Assembly: GCF_000265405.1 (NCBI RefSeq)
Contig: NC_018010.1
Coordinates: forward strand, 806,001-870,000
Direction: 5' to 3'
Source: Belliella baltica DSM 15883
GTDB lineage: Bacteria > Bacteroidota > Bacteroidia > Cytophagales > Cyclobacteriaceae
DNA length: 64,000 bases
This document shows positions 27,521-37,225 of the stretch, piece after piece. Position 1 is the first letter of the stretch. Each line of letters begins with the position of its first letter. The notes below the pieces were generated by a model. The model was given only the letters and a program-made list of their open reading frames with translations, searched no databases and was not told the origin of the DNA. A program made the position numbers and the translations under genes.

Positions 27521-28176
27521 TAGAAGTGATAATTATTACCATATTCATTGCGAGATCTTGGCTTTTTGAGTGGAAGATTGCTGCAATTGAAGCAGAGAAA
27601 CTCAAGTCTGAAAATATTGCAAGTCAATATCAATCGTTAAAAGACCAGTTAAACCCGCATTTTTTATTCAATTCATTAAATGTGCTCAGTAATTTGGTCT
27701 ATGAAAGTGCAGATAAATCAGCTGAATTTATACAGCAATTGTCACGCATTTATCGCTATGTGTTAGATGTACAAGATGAAGAATTGGTAAGCTTGGAAAT
27801 GGAAATTGATTTTGCGCTCAATTATTTGAGTCTTCAAAAGATCCGGTTTGAGCAAAGTTTGGAATTCCACATAGATGTCTTCGAATCAAAAGAATGGTCG
27901 ATCCCACCCCTATCACTTCAGTTGCTTCTTGAAAATGCCATCAAGCATAATGTAACGAGTGTAACTAAGCCATTGAAAATTTGGATTGGCATAGAAAATC
28001 AAAAGTTGATCGTGAAAAATAACATTCAACCCAAATTGAATAAAAAAGCAAATTCCGGAATCGGTCTCAATAACATCACAAAACGGTACAACCTTTTGAG
28101 TGAGACTTCACCGGAAATAACTCAAACTGAAAAAGAATTTATCGTCAAACTGCCTCTACTGAAAGTTTCCAAATAA
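27521..28176 (+). pseudogene. LytS-type sensor histidine kinase, N-terminally truncated and fused in frame to receptor
   Basis: A last transmembrane helix (IEVIIITIFIARSWLFEWK) is followed by the His_kinase domain: phosphoacceptor in DQLNPHFLFNSLNVLSNL (His codon 27658-27660), and ATP-binding parts LLLENAIKHN and GIGLNNITKRYN. The other N-terminal membrane helices are absent, lost with the end of the receptor gene. An in-frame ATG (27508-27510) could start a kinase with one helix. Its stop overlaps the LytTR gene by 1 bp. Whether a kinase is still made is unknown. Confidence 0.78.
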
Positions 28177-28928
28177 TGAATATCCTCATCATAGAAGACG
28201 AAAATCCGGCTGCGAAAAGACTGATGCAGCTAATCAAGGAAATTCTTCCTACGGCAATTTTGTATGGGAATTTAGATAGCGTCGAGTCATCAATTGACCG
28301 GCTAAGTTCGAATCCTGCGCCGGATTTGATTTTCTGTGATATCCAGTTAGCTGATGGATTAAGTTTTTCGATTTTTGAAAATATCGAGGTCAATTCACCT
28401 ATTATTTTTACAACCGCTTTTGATCAATATGCCATCAAGGCGTTTAAACTCAATTCCATTGATTACCTCCTCAAGCCAATCGACCCAAAAGAATTGAAGC
28501 ATGCCATAGAGAAATTTCAACAGCAAACTCAAACCCCAAATTTAGATTTCAATAAAATTAAAGAGATAATTCAAGCTGAGAACAAAACTTATAAAAGTAG
28601 ATTTCTAGTCAAAATCGGTGAAAAAATTCAATCTATTCCAACTTCAGATGCTGCATATTTTTACAGTGAAGAGCGGATTACTTTTTTGAAAACTTATGAA
28701 AACAAAAAATTCGTCTTGGACTATACCTTAGATCAGCTTGAAAATATGCTCGAACCCAAACAATTCTTCAGACTGAATAGAAAATACATTACCTCCTTTT
28801 CTTCCATATCCGAGATCCATACCTACTCAAACAGCCGCCTAAAAATCATTCTAAAAGACTGTTCGGATAATGATATTTTGGTAAGTCGTGAAAAAGTGGG
28901 GGCGTTTAAAGATTGGTTGGATGGCTGA
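28176..28928 (+). CDS. LytTR-family response regulator
   Basis: 250 aa. Receiver domain: ILIIEDENPAAKRLMQLIK with acidic pocket, phosphoacceptor Asp in LIFCDIQLADGLSFS, Thr in IIFTTAFDQYAIKAF and Lys in SIDYLLKPID. LytTR DNA-binding domain from about residue 145: RFLVKIGEKIQSIPTSDAAY to FFRLNRKYITSFSSI and LVSREKVGAFKDWL. It is translationally coupled to the kinase fragment, its expected partner. Direct repeats upstream of the receptor are a candidate target. Confidence 0.92.
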   Translation: MNILIIEDENPAAKRLMQLIKEILPTAILYGNLDSVESSIDRLSSNPAPDLIFCDIQLADGLSFSIFENIEVNSPIIFTTAFDQYAIKAFKLNSIDYLLKPIDPKELKHAIEKFQQQTQTPNLDFNKIKEIIQAENKTYKSRFLVKIGEKIQSIPTSDAAYFYSEERITFLKTYENKKFVLDYTLDQLENMLEPKQFFRLNRKYITSFSSISEIHTYSNSRLKIILKDCSDNDILVSREKVGAFKDWLDG

Positions 28929-29004
28929 GGGAATTTAGATTGTAAGTTAACTAACTTAACTTTTCATGATACATAGATTCACATTCTATTTTGAAAAAAA
29001 TTAC

Positions 29005-29038
29005 GCCTAATACTTAGATTGTAATCTAAATATTAGGC
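29005..29038. terminator. Bidirectional terminator between convergent genes
   Basis: GCCTAATACTTAGATT / AATCTAAATATTAGGC, 16-nt arms with one internal mismatch and a tiny loop, between the convergent LytTR and receptor genes. Its core TTAGATT-GT-AATCTAA also resembles the hmu palindromes, so a regulatory role is possible but less likely. Confidence 0.7.
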
Positions 29039-29047
29039 ATAAATCTT

Positions 29048-31242
29048 CTATTTCAACCTCAGCTTCACTCCTCCATTGATGACAAAGCCGTCGAGTGGTG
29101 CATAGATTTCTCGGAAACTAGGATTATCTATACTTCCTGTGAAAATGTTGTCAAATCGGGTTTGGCGCGCATCAAGAAAATTTTCAAAATTGATAAATAC
29201 CGAAAATTTCTCCCAAATCTTCTCCGCCATAAAGCCCATGATCCAATAGGACTGCCCAACTGAACCATCACTCAAGCGTTGCTGACTGAAATAGTAGGAC
29301 TCCCAGCCAATTTTCCACTTGTCATGAACTTCATAGAAAAGCACGGAATTGATTCTGTGTTTTGGAGTCAAAGGATTATCTCTCACAACTCCACTTGAAT
29401 TGATTCGGGCATGAGTATAGGTATATCCCATAAACCACTTGAAATCCCGAAATGTCCATTTTAGATTGGTCTCTGTACCCTTAGTATCACTAAAACCATC
29501 TATGTTGACAAATCTGTATTGAAAACCGGCCGCTTGCTCTAAAAAGAGGGGTTTGTCTAGGTAGGTGTAGAAAAATAAGTGGTTGACGCTGAAAAACACT
29601 TGATCATTGAACAACGCAGTCTTATAATTCAAATCCCAATTGAGCCCATAACTTTTCTCCAAAGTATTGAATTCAGGATTGATAGGCTGAATATCTCTGT
29701 ATTGCAGCCTTTCACTTTCTTCTGTGAAAATAGTCGGTGCCTTGTATCCCAAGCCGCCACCAAACCTAGAACTGAAATTTAGATTTGCCTTGTACAGCAA
29801 TGCTACTCTTGGTAATATTGCCAGACCATAATCCAATACATAATCCGTTCTCAGACCAGATTCCAATACCCATTTTTTACTCAAGTTGGTATTGTTCTGT
29901 ACAAAAGCACCAAAAGTATTGAGGTTATAATCTCTCACTGGAAAACTGTTGGTTTGTTCTTCTTTGAATGCTTCTGTCCAGAGATTCCCTCCAATCACCC
30001 AATCTGTTTTCTCCCGATCTAGTCTATAATTGACCTCAGTAAATGTAGATTGCTGCACAGCATTGAAATCATAATTTCGAGTTCCAAGTTTACGATCAAA
30101 GTGATTATAACTATTTTTGACTTGAAGTTTGCGCCCTTCTCCCATTTCGTGATTCAGAACAAACTGACTGCTGATTCGTTCACTAAGATTCCTTTCGAAA
30201 AAGGCTTGTTGATTTTCTCGATTTCCATTGAGATAATTCATATTTCCACCCACTCGATCTTCAAGAGATAAATTCAAACCAAATTCGACATCAGTTCTAG
30301 AAGAAGGATAAAGAAAAACTTTTGGACTGAAAGTAAACCGATCGAACTTTGGGATAGCACTCAATCCAATATCTGCTGGATCAAATGGAGCATTTGTGTT
30401 ATATGCTGCAAAGATAGTAGTGCCAATTTTTTCATTTCGCTTCGCATAAAAACCTGACGCATCAAATCCACCTGCGTTTGTTCCATTGAGAACAAAGCTC
30501 AACTCGCTTTCCTCAGTAGGTCTTTTTGAGATCAAATTGACCAACCCTGCTATAGCTCCTCCACCATAAAGTGTAGAGGCAGATCCTTTGATCAGCTCCA
30601 CTTGCTGCAAATCCAGTGGCGGAATCTGTAGCAATCCGAGACCACTTGCAGCTCCAGAATAAAGCGGAAAGCCATCTTTCAAAATCTGAGTATAACGTCC
30701 ATCCAAACCTTGTATCCTGATACCTGCATTGGCTGATGTCGGAGAAGTGACCTGTACTTGAATACCTGTACTTGAATACCTGTACTTTCACTCAGGAGCA
30801 ACCTAATATCACCTGGCTTCATATTGACTTTTTCATCCAATTCCTCTCCAGCGATAAACTCCACCCGGGTAGGAATATCTTCAATCGAACGGGAACTTCT
30901 AGTGGATGAAATAGTCACAGTTTCCATTTCATCATGTGACTCGTGTAGGAAAATTTCGATAGGCATATTTTGAGCATCCCCAGGCCAATTGATCGTCATT
31001 TCTTTATTTTCGAACCCAATCAATTGGAATCTCAAGGTAATTTTTCCACTTGGAGGATTTGAGAAAGTGATCGTACCATTTTCATCAGATACAGCCCCTT
31101 GCCTATTTTCTAAAATAAGCATTGCAACCCCCATCAAAGGAGTTTTTTCATGTTCTTCTTTGACAACTATCCTGAGATCCTGTGCCCATAAAGTGGTGAC
31201 TATACTCAGCCAAAATAGGCTAAATAGGCATATTTTTTTCAT
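29048..31242 (-). pseudogene. TonB-dependent receptor frameshifted by a 14-bp tandem duplication
   Basis: The 5' part (30679-31242) has a signal peptide, a carboxypeptidase-regulatory domain and a plug start with EDIPTRVEFIAGEELDEK and SESTGIQVQV. The 3' part (29048-30706) resumes in another frame with DGRYTQILKDGFPLYSG and VELIKGSASTLYGGGAIAG and runs to the end of the barrel. Removing one of two 14-bp units at 30758-30785 gives 2181 bp, a single 726-aa frame reading VTSPTSANAGIRIQGLDG across the join. The His-rich gene upstream hints at a metal substrate. Confidence 0.88.
30758..30785. repeat. 14-bp perfect tandem duplication inside receptor gene
   Basis: TTGAATACCTGTAC occurs twice head to tail (30758-30771, 30772-30785); a further CCTGTAC precedes it. 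Fourteen is not a multiple of three, so the second unit shifts the reading frame. Confidence 0.95.
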
Positions 31243-31338
31243 AACATTTTATGTAGTGTTGGGAAAATTGAAATGTAAATCCTCTTTAATCTGAGTAGAC
31301 AAAGAAGGAAAAGCCATTTTATGGCTATTGTAAAAAAA

Positions 31339-31644
31339 TTAAGATTGCCTCGGGGGTTGCCAGATTTGTATGCTTGATATAGGGTATTTTGGTTGGATCA
31401 GAATCGTGTTTGTGATTTGAACAAGGTCAAATTCAAGCCCTTCGAATTGCCATACCATTTCATAGACAAAAAGTGAGTACAACTTACAAACTGAAAAAGG
31501 AGGACAGCATTGATTGTCTGCGTGATCAGATTCATGTTGCTCTGTATGCGTTTCACCATGATCACAATGATCTTCTGCATGAACAGGAGTCAACATCATC
31601 ATAATCAGATAGAATAGCAAAGCAAATGAAAACGCTTTTTTCAT
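31339..31644 (-). CDS. Small His/Cys-rich secreted protein (DUF6660-like)
   Basis: 101 aa with a signal peptide (residues 1-23, ending VHA). The mature N-terminus is dense in His, Asp, Glu and Cys (EDHCDHGETHTEQHESDHAD), then QCCPPFSVCKLY; the C-terminus ends in PPRQS. It resembles small proteins coded next to metal-related TonB receptors in Bacteroidota. Metal binding is inferred from composition. It lies upstream of the frameshifted receptor on the same strand. Confidence 0.65.
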   Translation of the reverse strand: MKKAFSFALLFYLIMMMLTPVHAEDHCDHGETHTEQHESDHADNQCCPPFSVCKLYSLFVYEMVWQFEGLEFDLVQITNTILIQPKYPISSIQIWQPPRQS

Positions 31645-31676
31645 AATCTAAAAATAGGGAAAAAATCAGAAATCTA

Positions 31677-32438
31677 CTATCTCCCAGATTGAGCAAGAAC
31701 GAGCTGAGACTGAATCAGATTTTTCATGGTTTTGATTCTTTTTGAACTGTAATAAGATTCTGCTTGATTGATATAATTGTAAGCCAAATCTATTTCACCT
31801 TTATTATTATGAAAAATAGCTTTATTAAAGTATTCAAGTCCTTTTAATTCACGAACATCAATAATTTTAAAAACTATAGGATTCAATATTTCTGAAACTA
31901 ATTGATGGGTTGGCTCTAGATAATAAGCATCTTTGGAAGGAATTACCTCTTCAAATTCTGCTAGATAGGCCTCCACTTCTGCAGGCTTATATATAAACCC
32001 ATCAAAATTGTCCGTCGATTCCAAAATCAAAGATTTACCATCCAAATTCACACGAACAAAAACATGAAAAGAGGTTTCAATAATTTCAAAGTCAAAGCCA
32101 TAAGTATCAAGGAAAACTGATAAAAGTAAAGATCCACTAACACAATCAAATTTCCCCTCATGCATCAACTCCTCAATTCCTGAAAACTGAGTGTACTTTC
32201 CTAAAAGATATTTTTGACTTCTATAAAAAAGCAATTTTAGAAATTTTTGACTTTTCCCATATTTTGAAAAATCAGCCTTCAATTTGCTGTTCATTTTTTC
32301 AAAATTTGAATTCTGTGTCTCCCAATGCGATATAAAGTTTTCTAAAGAAAAATCCACTTCCTTGTCATCATTTATAGGCATAGCCATTCCCTGAAAGGAA
32401 ATGAAAATTGCCGAAATAATGAAAATGAAGCGCTTCAT
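31677..32438 (-). CDS. Secreted transglutaminase-like protein
   Basis: 253 aa with a signal peptide (cleavage near GMA, residue 19). A Cys-His-Asp arrangement is visible: Cys in HEGKFDCVSGSLLLSVFLD, His in IIETSFHVFVRVNLDG, Asp in ILESTDNFDG, as in transglutaminase-like folds that cut or link peptides. The C-terminal part is helical (YNYINQAESYYSSKRI). It follows the 960-aa receptor gene on the same strand, separated by a terminator hairpin. Actual activity is unknown. Confidence 0.6.
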   Translation of the reverse strand: MKRFIFIISAIFISFQGMAMPINDDKEVDFSLENFISHWETQNSNFEKMNSKLKADFSKYGKSQKFLKLLFYRSQKYLLGKYTQFSGIEELMHEGKFDCVSGSLLLSVFLDTYGFDFEIIETSFHVFVRVNLDGKSLILESTDNFDGFIYKPAEVEAYLAEFEEVIPSKDAYYLEPTHQLVSEILNPIVFKIIDVRELKGLEYFNKAIFHNNKGEIDLAYNYINQAESYYSSKRIKTMKNLIQSQLVLAQSGR

Positions 32439-32496
32439 GTTCTAATGTTATCAAATTGTTAAGTGAATTTAACAATAGATTAACATTAAAACAAAA

Positions 32497-32524
32497 AAGC
32501 CCTCGCCAAAATTGGTGAGGGCTT
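32497..32524. terminator. Terminator downstream of the 960-aa receptor
   Basis: AAGCCCTCGCCAAAA / TTGGTGAGGGCTT inverted repeat flanked by A and T tracts, 20 bp past the receptor stop (minus strand). Confidence 0.8.
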
Positions 32525-32543
32525 CAAAAATTAGATTTTAAAC

Positions 32544-35426
32544 TTACCAAATATTGTATCTAACACTTAATGAAACTCTCCTGCCTGGTCTTAGGCTTGA
32601 GAAGATCTGATCATTAGCATTGAACATTCTGAATACTTCTTCTTTTCTATCATCCAAAAGATTGACCACATTCATTGATGTTTGCAATCTTTCTTCTTTA
32701 CCCCAAGTCTTGTTGATATTAAAATTCAATGCATGGAAAGGAACTGTGTAAGTATCCGTTCTATTACCAAATCCTACATAATTCAAAGTAGATCCTTGTA
32801 CGTTGTAAAACAACCCAGCTTCAATTCCCGAAATCATACTATTATATGAAATTCCAGTATTGATGATGTATGGAGCTTGACCAGCCATTTGTCTTGTTCT
32901 TGCCACATTTTCACCTTCTCTTGAAGTCAATTGTCTTGATCTAAACTCTGATTCTGACATATCGATTTGAGATTCAACAAATGTTACGTTTGCATTAAAG
33001 AAGAAATTTTCAATTTTTGGAGTGATAAATCCAAGAGATTTTCTCAATTCTACTTCTACACCAAGCACTGTACCGTTACCAACGTTTCTTGGCTGAAATG
33101 CTCCAGGATCTGAGAGAAACTGAACCATTTCAATCGGTCTATCAAACATTTTGTAAAATACACTTGCTGAAATAATTTCATTTCTACCAGTGAATTTTTC
33201 CCAACGCACATCAAAATTATTGATTCTGGTGGCTTGAAGATTTCCATCCCAAAGGATTTCTGTTCCACCTTCAGAAGTTTCAGGGAAAAGTGCTCCTATA
33301 AATGATCTACCTGTGATTGGATCTAAGATTTCAGCAAAAGACAATTCTTTGAAAGAAGGTCTAGCGATTGTTCTGGATGCAGCCAATCTGATATTTTGAT
33401 CTTTGCCAATAGACTGTACCAAATTCAATGTAGGGAAAAAGTCCAAATCATCAAGCACTTTTTCATTATCAAAAATGATGGTGTTTGTTTGATTTGTACC
33501 TGTATAATATTGTGTGTACTGCTCCACTCTCAAACCTACTATTGCTTTTAGATTTGGCAATGGGTTGAATTCATTGGAAACATAAGCACCGACATTCGCC
33601 AGATTTGAATTGTATTGATTTGGGTTTATCGGAATAAATGTCGGGTCAAATCTGATTCCATTTCTATTTTCAGCTGAGAAGAGGTTTTCTTCTAATAAAA
33701 CTCGATTCGGATCACCATCAAACTGAGTGTTACCAGGATTGAACTGGAAACTCTCTATTAGGAAATCTCTGTTTTTATAAACATAAGCCCCACCGAATTT
33801 CAATTTGGCAGCTTTTCCTTTGAACATATAGTTATCTGTCAAATCTACATTTCCAAATAAACTTTGTTCATCTAAGCTTCTCCATATTCTCGTTGGAAGA
33901 CCAACTTCAGTACCTATTGTATTTGTGGGAACCCTAAATCTTGTAATTCTTACATCTGGATCATTGATTGAACTCAAACTTGGAGAAACTTTCCAGTTCA
34001 GTTGCCATTTACCACCGTTCAAATAGTGACTTGCGCTTAGCAAAAGATTGGTTAAAGCACGTTCACTGTATTCGATATTGTATTGATCAGCTTCAAATTC
34101 AGCTCCCAAATTCGTGTTTATGAAATTAAAGTTCGCCACTTTTGATTCACCACTTTGCAATCTCAAAAAGTTCAATTTGATTTTTGTGAAATCAGACTTA
34201 AAAGCCAAACCAGCAATTCCTCCTAACAAAACATTGTTTGTAGAATAATCACCTCTTGACCTTTCTAAAGGCTCAAGATTAAACTCATTTGAATTTCTAG
34301 GTTTTGCAAAAAGATTAAATTCTGCATCATTGTAATATTCAGTTTCATTTCTATAAGTCAAAGCAAAGTTATAACCTATACTTTTATCCTTTATACTTAG
34401 CTGATCTCCAATTGAGTAACCCAAATTAAAATCCATAGGACTTGTGCGTCTAGATCCGCCTAGAGTAGGGTTAAACTTGCCCAAGATAGATTGAAAAAGT
34501 TGTCCTTTTTCTGAATTTGGATTTCCGATTACTTCAGGAAATTGAGGGATTTCAGCAACACCAGCTGTAGGGATTGCTCTACCACCATCATCAAATCCTA
34601 ACCAATCTGTTTTTCCTCCTTGGACAGCAAGAGCATTTGGATTAAAATGCATACTTGGATTATATCCACCTGAGATATTGACCGCCATAGTTTTCTCTTC
34701 AGGAAAGTCTTTGGTTTCAATATTCACGACACCACCAGCAAAATCAGCTGGAAGCTCTGCTGTAAATGATTTTGATACGACAATATTATCAATCACATTG
34801 GTAGGAAAGATATCCATTTGAATGGCATTTCTATCTGGATCCAAGCCTGGTACATCTACCCCGTTCAAGACAGTTTTTGTATATCTATCCCCTAAACCTC
34901 GAATATATACATATTTACCACCTTCTACAGATACACCTGTCACCCTCTTGATTGCCGAAGCGGCATCTCCATCACCAATTTGCCTAAATGTAGAACTTGA
35001 TATTCCATCCATTAGATTGGATGCATTTCTTTTGACAGACATCAAAGCAGCCTCGGTAGTTCTAATAGCTTCAGCGGAAATTGTCACGGCTTCAAGATCA
35101 GAGGTGTATTCTGACATTTTTAGATTTTCCATGACCAATACTTTTCCAGCTTCAACAGTGACATTGGAAATGTCAACAGGATTGTAAGAAATGTAAGAAA
35201 GCTTTAAGGAATGAACTCCTGCTTCAATTTGGATTTCGAAATCACCATCGAAGTCAGTAACAGCTCCTATTTGAGTTCCAACTACGAGAACTGAAACTCC
35301 ATAGAGTGGTTCCCCAGTAGATTCATCATAAATTGTACCCCTAATTGTTCCTTTTTGAGCAAAAGAATAGATTGGAGCTACAGTTAATAATATGGCAATA
35401 ATGGATAGAAATAATGACTTTTTCAT
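32544..35426 (-). CDS. TonB-dependent receptor with carboxypeptidase-regulatory N-terminus
   Basis: 960-aa outer-membrane receptor. Signal peptide to about residue 23, CarboxypepD_reg-like domain (GTIRGTIYDESTGEPLYGVS), plug with RQIGDGDAASAIKRVTGVSV, YVYIRGLGDRYTKTVLNG and GGVVNIETK, then the barrel ending in a strand with SLSVRYNIW. The plug form with RGLGDRY and DPDRNAIQMDIFP is typical of large Bacteroidota receptors whose substrate is often unknown. It follows the 501-aa lipoprotein gene on the same strand, which may be a surface partner. Confidence 0.9.
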   Translation of the reverse strand: MKKSLFLSIIAILLTVAPIYSFAQKGTIRGTIYDESTGEPLYGVSVLVVGTQIGAVTDFDGDFEIQIEAGVHSLKLSYISYNPVDISNVTVEAGKVLVMENLKMSEYTSDLEAVTISAEAIRTTEAALMSVKRNASNLMDGISSSTFRQIGDGDAASAIKRVTGVSVEGGKYVYIRGLGDRYTKTVLNGVDVPGLDPDRNAIQMDIFPTNVIDNIVVSKSFTAELPADFAGGVVNIETKDFPEEKTMAVNISGGYNPSMHFNPNALAVQGGKTDWLGFDDGGRAIPTAGVAEIPQFPEVIGNPNSEKGQLFQSILGKFNPTLGGSRRTSPMDFNLGYSIGDQLSIKDKSIGYNFALTYRNETEYYNDAEFNLFAKPRNSNEFNLEPLERSRGDYSTNNVLLGGIAGLAFKSDFTKIKLNFLRLQSGESKVANFNFINTNLGAEFEADQYNIEYSERALTNLLLSASHYLNGGKWQLNWKVSPSLSSINDPDVRITRFRVPTNTIGTEVGLPTRIWRSLDEQSLFGNVDLTDNYMFKGKAAKLKFGGAYVYKNRDFLIESFQFNPGNTQFDGDPNRVLLEENLFSAENRNGIRFDPTFIPINPNQYNSNLANVGAYVSNEFNPLPNLKAIVGLRVEQYTQYYTGTNQTNTIIFDNEKVLDDLDFFPTLNLVQSIGKDQNIRLAASRTIARPSFKELSFAEILDPITGRSFIGALFPETSEGGTEILWDGNLQATRINNFDVRWEKFTGRNEIISASVFYKMFDRPIEMVQFLSDPGAFQPRNVGNGTVLGVEVELRKSLGFITPKIENFFFNANVTFVESQIDMSESEFRSRQLTSREGENVARTRQMAGQAPYIINTGISYNSMISGIEAGLFYNVQGSTLNYVGFGNRTDTYTVPFHALNFNINKTWGKEERLQTSMNVVNLLDDRKEEVFRMFNANDQIFSSLRPGRRVSLSVRYNIW

Positions 35427-35485
35427 ATTTCAAGAATATTTGTTACAGCTTTTGAACGTTTATATTTTTAGATAAAAAAGTAGAA

Positions 35486-35513
35486 AGAAGAGATTGTGCA
35501 TGCAATCTCTTCT
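35486..35513. terminator. Hairpin between lipoprotein gene and receptor
   Basis: AGAAGAGATTG-TGCATG-CAATCTCTTCT palindrome with a TTTTTG tract on the plus side and a T/C-rich tract on the minus side, between 35533 and 35426. It may attenuate read-through from the lipoprotein gene into the receptor. Confidence 0.65.
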
Positions 35514-35532
35514 TTTTGTATTTAATAGGTTT

Positions 35533-37038
35533 TTATTTCAAATCATCAAGGTTTCCAGCTACAGCTGTCCAAGACCAACCAGCGAAAACAGCTTTGTTTG
35601 CACCTACGGTATTTTGATTTGCTGCCACTGCTGTAACTTTTGAATCAACTCCATTTCTGAAAGCAAGATTTAAAGGTACACCAGTTGCTAATGTTGTTTC
35701 AATGTTGTTGAAAAGAAGAACTCCGCTGGCAAGATTTGCTAAACTTGCATCTCCGCTGATAGAAAGATCTCCTCTGCCGGTGCTTGTTACTGGATCAGGG
35801 AAACCAATGAAATAAAGGTTTTCAAAGGTACCTCTAGCTCCATCTCTAAAATCACCCATTTCTGCAGCAGGATGTCCTACGATTGTCCCATTTCTTAGAG
35901 TGTGTGCAGCATTAAAAGAACCTTCAGGGCCATCAATTTCTAAAGCATGATCAGTTTCAGATCCAGAAATTATAATAAAATTGTCCATAGTTCCTGACCA
36001 AGCTTGATCTGTATCTAAAGCATCATCACCTGAATTCCAAACGATAGCGTTTTTCACATTCACTGTACCGCCAAACCACTCAATACCATCATCTTGATTT
36101 CCAATAACTTCTACATTTTCAACTACAGTTCCAGAACCTACTGCACCTAAAGTCAGGCCATTGATTTCGTTTCCTTCACCGATATTTGCACCACCATGTC
36201 TGATAGATATGTATCTGATTACACCAGAATTATCGTCGGCTATATTCCCTCCATATCTTCCATTTGTATCAGATGGTGGAATACCTTCAATTTGAACTTC
36301 AGAGACATCACCGGCAAAAGAGCTTGGAGCTCTACCCAAGACGATCAATCCACCCCAAAGACCAGAAATATCAGCATCTAAGTTTGGACTAGCGATCATT
36401 CCAGCTTCGATTTCATCTGCTATTGATGTAAAAATAATTGGAGCTTCGGCCGTTCCGTTTGCGAAGATTTGACCACCTCTAGCTACTACCAAGGCTGTTG
36501 CATTTGAACCAGAACCTGCTTCACCTTTGATAATTGTACCTGCTTCAATCGTCAGTTTACCTCCATCTACAACAAAAATTCTTCCTCCAAGAATATACGT
36601 TTTGTCTGCTGTCCAAGTAACTTCACCCTCTATGTTGGTAGTAACTCTTACAGTAGTTTCTGCTTCTCTTACTGTCAATACATGAGTAACTGTCGCTCTT
36701 GAACCATCAGAATCAACTGCTTCAAATTCAAATACAACATTATTTCCTGCATCAGCAGCTACTGCAGTATATGAAAATTCATAAGAAGCAGATGTTGCTC
36801 CATTGAAGTTTTCAGTATCTAGAGTAGCTCCATCTTTTCTTACTGTCAAAGATGCAAGACCATCCGGTGCGGTAATTTGAGCAATCACTGGACCTAAAGT
36901 TGCGCCAGCGTCAATAGTTGCCGTTGGTGGAATTCCAGAGATACTCACTTGAGAATCGGGTGTTTCTTCTTCTCCACAGCTTGTCAAAACCAGAATGGCT
37001 GCGACAAACAAAAAGAGCATTGAGGTAATTTTTTTCAT
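35533..37038 (-). CDS. Surface lipoprotein with Ig-like and beta-helix regions
   Basis: 501 aa. Lipobox VLTSC (Cys21) with an EEE patch suited to surface export in Bacteroidota. Residues about 30-125 look like an Ig/cadherin-type fold. From about residue 135 there is a right-handed beta-helix pattern (ILGGRIFVVDGGKLTIEAGT, GGLIVLGRAPSS, VIRYISIRHGGANIGEG, DDGIEWFGGTVNVKNAIVWN). It lies upstream of the 960-aa receptor and probably supplies a substrate-binding surface protein, but no substrate is indicated. Confidence 0.72.
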   Translation of the reverse strand: MKKITSMLFLFVAAILVLTSCGEEETPDSQVSISGIPPTATIDAGATLGPVIAQITAPDGLASLTVRKDGATLDTENFNGATSASYEFSYTAVAADAGNNVVFEFEAVDSDGSRATVTHVLTVREAETTVRVTTNIEGEVTWTADKTYILGGRIFVVDGGKLTIEAGTIIKGEAGSGSNATALVVARGGQIFANGTAEAPIIFTSIADEIEAGMIASPNLDADISGLWGGLIVLGRAPSSFAGDVSEVQIEGIPPSDTNGRYGGNIADDNSGVIRYISIRHGGANIGEGNEINGLTLGAVGSGTVVENVEVIGNQDDGIEWFGGTVNVKNAIVWNSGDDALDTDQAWSGTMDNFIIISGSETDHALEIDGPEGSFNAAHTLRNGTIVGHPAAEMGDFRDGARGTFENLYFIGFPDPVTSTGRGDLSISGDASLANLASGVLLFNNIETTLATGVPLNLAFRNGVDSKVTAVAANQNTVGANKAVFAGWSWTAVAGNLDDLK

Positions 37039-37182
37039 TTTGAGAAAGTTTAGTATTGGTATGTTTTTTTTAACCGCTACAAAACTGATTCAAAAAACTC
37101 AGAGGAAATAAAAATTGGAATTATGCTTTTTTTAAAAAAACAGACAGAATTTAATATTCAATTAAACTCAATAGCAAAAAAA

Positions 37183-37203
37183 ACCTCCGTTTTGGCGGAG
37201 GGT
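37183..37203. terminator. Terminator downstream of the MoxR gene
   Basis: ACCTCCG-TTTTGG-CGGAGGG stem with A tract before and T-rich tract after, 23 bp past the stop of the minus-strand ATPase gene. Confidence 0.8.
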
Positions 37204-37225
37204 TCTGTTTTTCAGCAATTAAGCC

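Noticed and set aside
29005..29038. A third iron-box copy (TTAGATT-GT-AATCTAA)
   Set aside because: It is the core of a long terminator hairpin between convergent genes, not near a promoter.
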